Shown in pieces: positions 5,874-6,322 of a DNA stretch of 6,322 nucleotides (within the stretch, counting starts at the first letter, position 1; every line of letters starts with the position of its first letter). Position numbers and translations under genes: made by a program. Below the pieces are notes generated by a model. That model was not told the DNA's origin. It did not search any database and saw only the letters and a program-made list of their open reading frames with translations. The stretch lies in NCBI GenBank assembly GCA_947464705.1, contig CANHYD010000143.1:1-6322 (forward strand). Reading direction: 5' to 3'. This stretch comes from Verrucomicrobiota bacterium. GTDB lineage: Bacteria; Verrucomicrobiota; Verrucomicrobiia; Limisphaerales; UBA9464.

Positions 5874-6251
5874 GGTCTTGGACGGGATGAACTGGGTGCA
5901 GAGTGGCTACTCTGGAAAAGAGCAGGGCTTTTTTGAGCAGCAAGAGCTTGGCTGAAATGTTTTGACCAAGATCCGCATTCGAGTGGGGCGTTCAATAGGT
6001 CACCCCGTGACTCAGCAGCGGGGGCGCGAAACCGCAGTCGATGGGGCAGGGGCGATTCGAATCCGGGACTCAGACTTTTGAATCGGTGGCGCTAAGAGCC
6101 TGTCTGAGGTTTCAGACAGGCTCTAAGGCGTTCTGCCGGAGGACATCTCTTTCGCAGGGCTCAAAAAAGTCTCTCTCGAATTGAACATTCCATCAGAGCC
6201 GCAGTCAGTATCCCTGTTCTTTTCAATTCAAGAAGGTCCCCCAGGGGGAAT
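5874..6251. other. Noncoding stretch upstream of the DUF456 gene
   Basis: I see no convincing gene here. Short open frames exist on both strands, but none has both a ribosome binding site and protein-like composition. The segment contains the perfect inverted repeat at 6095-6124, inverted copies of GCTCAAAAAAG (5928-5938 and 6159-6169), a widely spaced GAATTGAA / TTCAATTC pair (6178-6185 and 6222-6229) and a CCCCCAGGGGG palindrome (6238-6248). It should hold the promoter for the leftward DUF456 gene, but no hexamer pair stands out. Base composition is more AT-rich near 6160-6235 than in the genes. Confidence 0.5.
6095..6124. repeat. Perfect 13-bp inverted repeat with a 4-nt loop (REP/MITE-like or bidirectional hairpin)
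   Basis: The arms AGAGCCTGTCTGA (6095-6107) and TCAGACAGGCTCT (6112-6124) match at all 13 positions around a GGTT loop, with CTAA starting at 6092 and again at 6123. There is no T-run on either side, so it is not a standard intrinsic terminator. A compact perfect palindrome in noncoding DNA suggests a dispersed REP-like element, a remnant insertion-sequence end or a protein-binding site. Ten bases of the right arm (GACAGGCTCT, 6115-6124) recur at 2081-2090 in the pgpA upstream region. Confidence 0.7.
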
Positions 6252-6322
6252 TCATTTCGGTACCCGTCCCAAGGAATCCCAGCCGATCTCAACGCCGACC
6301 CGTCGAGGATAACTGCCGTCGA
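6252..6322 (-). CDS. Possible C-terminal fragment of a gene entering from the right edge
   Basis: On the minus strand an open frame from the window edge ends at a TGA at 6252-6254. Its residues include YPRRVGVEIGWDSLGRVPK just before the stop, which reads like a plausible protein tail. A CCCCCTGGGGG hairpin follows the stop within a few bases. Another minus-strand frame is open over the same stretch down to 6161 (53 residues ending SIRERLF), so the choice of frame is uncertain. Too little is present to name a family. Confidence 0.25.
   Translation of the reverse strand, partial: DGSYPRRVGVEIGWDSLGRVPK

Noticed and set aside
6045..6105. tRNA-like look: GATTCGAATCC resembling a T-arm, with CTTTTGAATC nearby resembling an anticodon loop
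   Set aside because: On both strands the T-stem and anticodon stem do not pair and no acceptor stem could be matched, so only loop-like words are shared.

Overview
The window is high-GC bacterial DNA, dense with genes, and most likely comes from the PVC superphylum (Verrucomicrobiota or a close relative). The main evidence is the large gene at 2435-5380. It encodes a secreted protein joining a beta-propeller 'membrane-bound dehydrogenase-like' domain to a C-terminal CxxCH heme domain. This architecture is abundant in Verrucomicrobiota and Planctomycetota and uncommon elsewhere. No mobile element, CRISPR array, rRNA or convincing tRNA is visible.

Layout: (1) 56-2018, minus strand: a two-gene unit transcribed leftwards. 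pgpA (phosphatidylglycerophosphatase A) comes first, followed 19 bp later by an Old-Yellow-Enzyme-family flavin oxidoreductase with an unusual catalytic motif. (2) 2019-2434: a 416-bp intergenic region between pgpA and the heme protein gene, which point away from each other. It is more structured than a simple divergent promoter region. It holds a minus-strand intrinsic terminator that belongs to neither flanking gene, a long interrupted hairpin with T6 on the plus strand, and a 13-codon minus-strand ORF with a good Shine-Dalgarno sequence. Together these suggest a small RNA or leader-peptide unit. (3) 2435-5380, plus strand: the 981-residue exported propeller/HEAT-like/cytochrome protein. (4) 5367-5873, minus strand: a DUF456 small membrane protein whose 3' end overlaps the heme protein gene by 14 bp, tail to tail. 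(5) 5874-6322: mostly noncoding, with a perfect 13-bp inverted repeat, and possibly the last codons of a minus-strand gene entering from the right edge.

The genes do not form one obvious pathway. PgpA makes phosphatidylglycerol in the inner membrane. The OYE-like enzyme is probably a cytoplasmic ene-reductase or related flavoenzyme. The heme protein acts outside the cytoplasm, probably in oxidising a sugar or other alcohol and passing electrons to a c-type heme. The DUF456 protein is a membrane protein of unknown role. Most of the window looks ordinary for this group. The parts most worth a second look are the 2146-2361 intergenic structures, the K-H-C-H replacement in the flavoenzyme active site, and the palindrome at 6095-6124.
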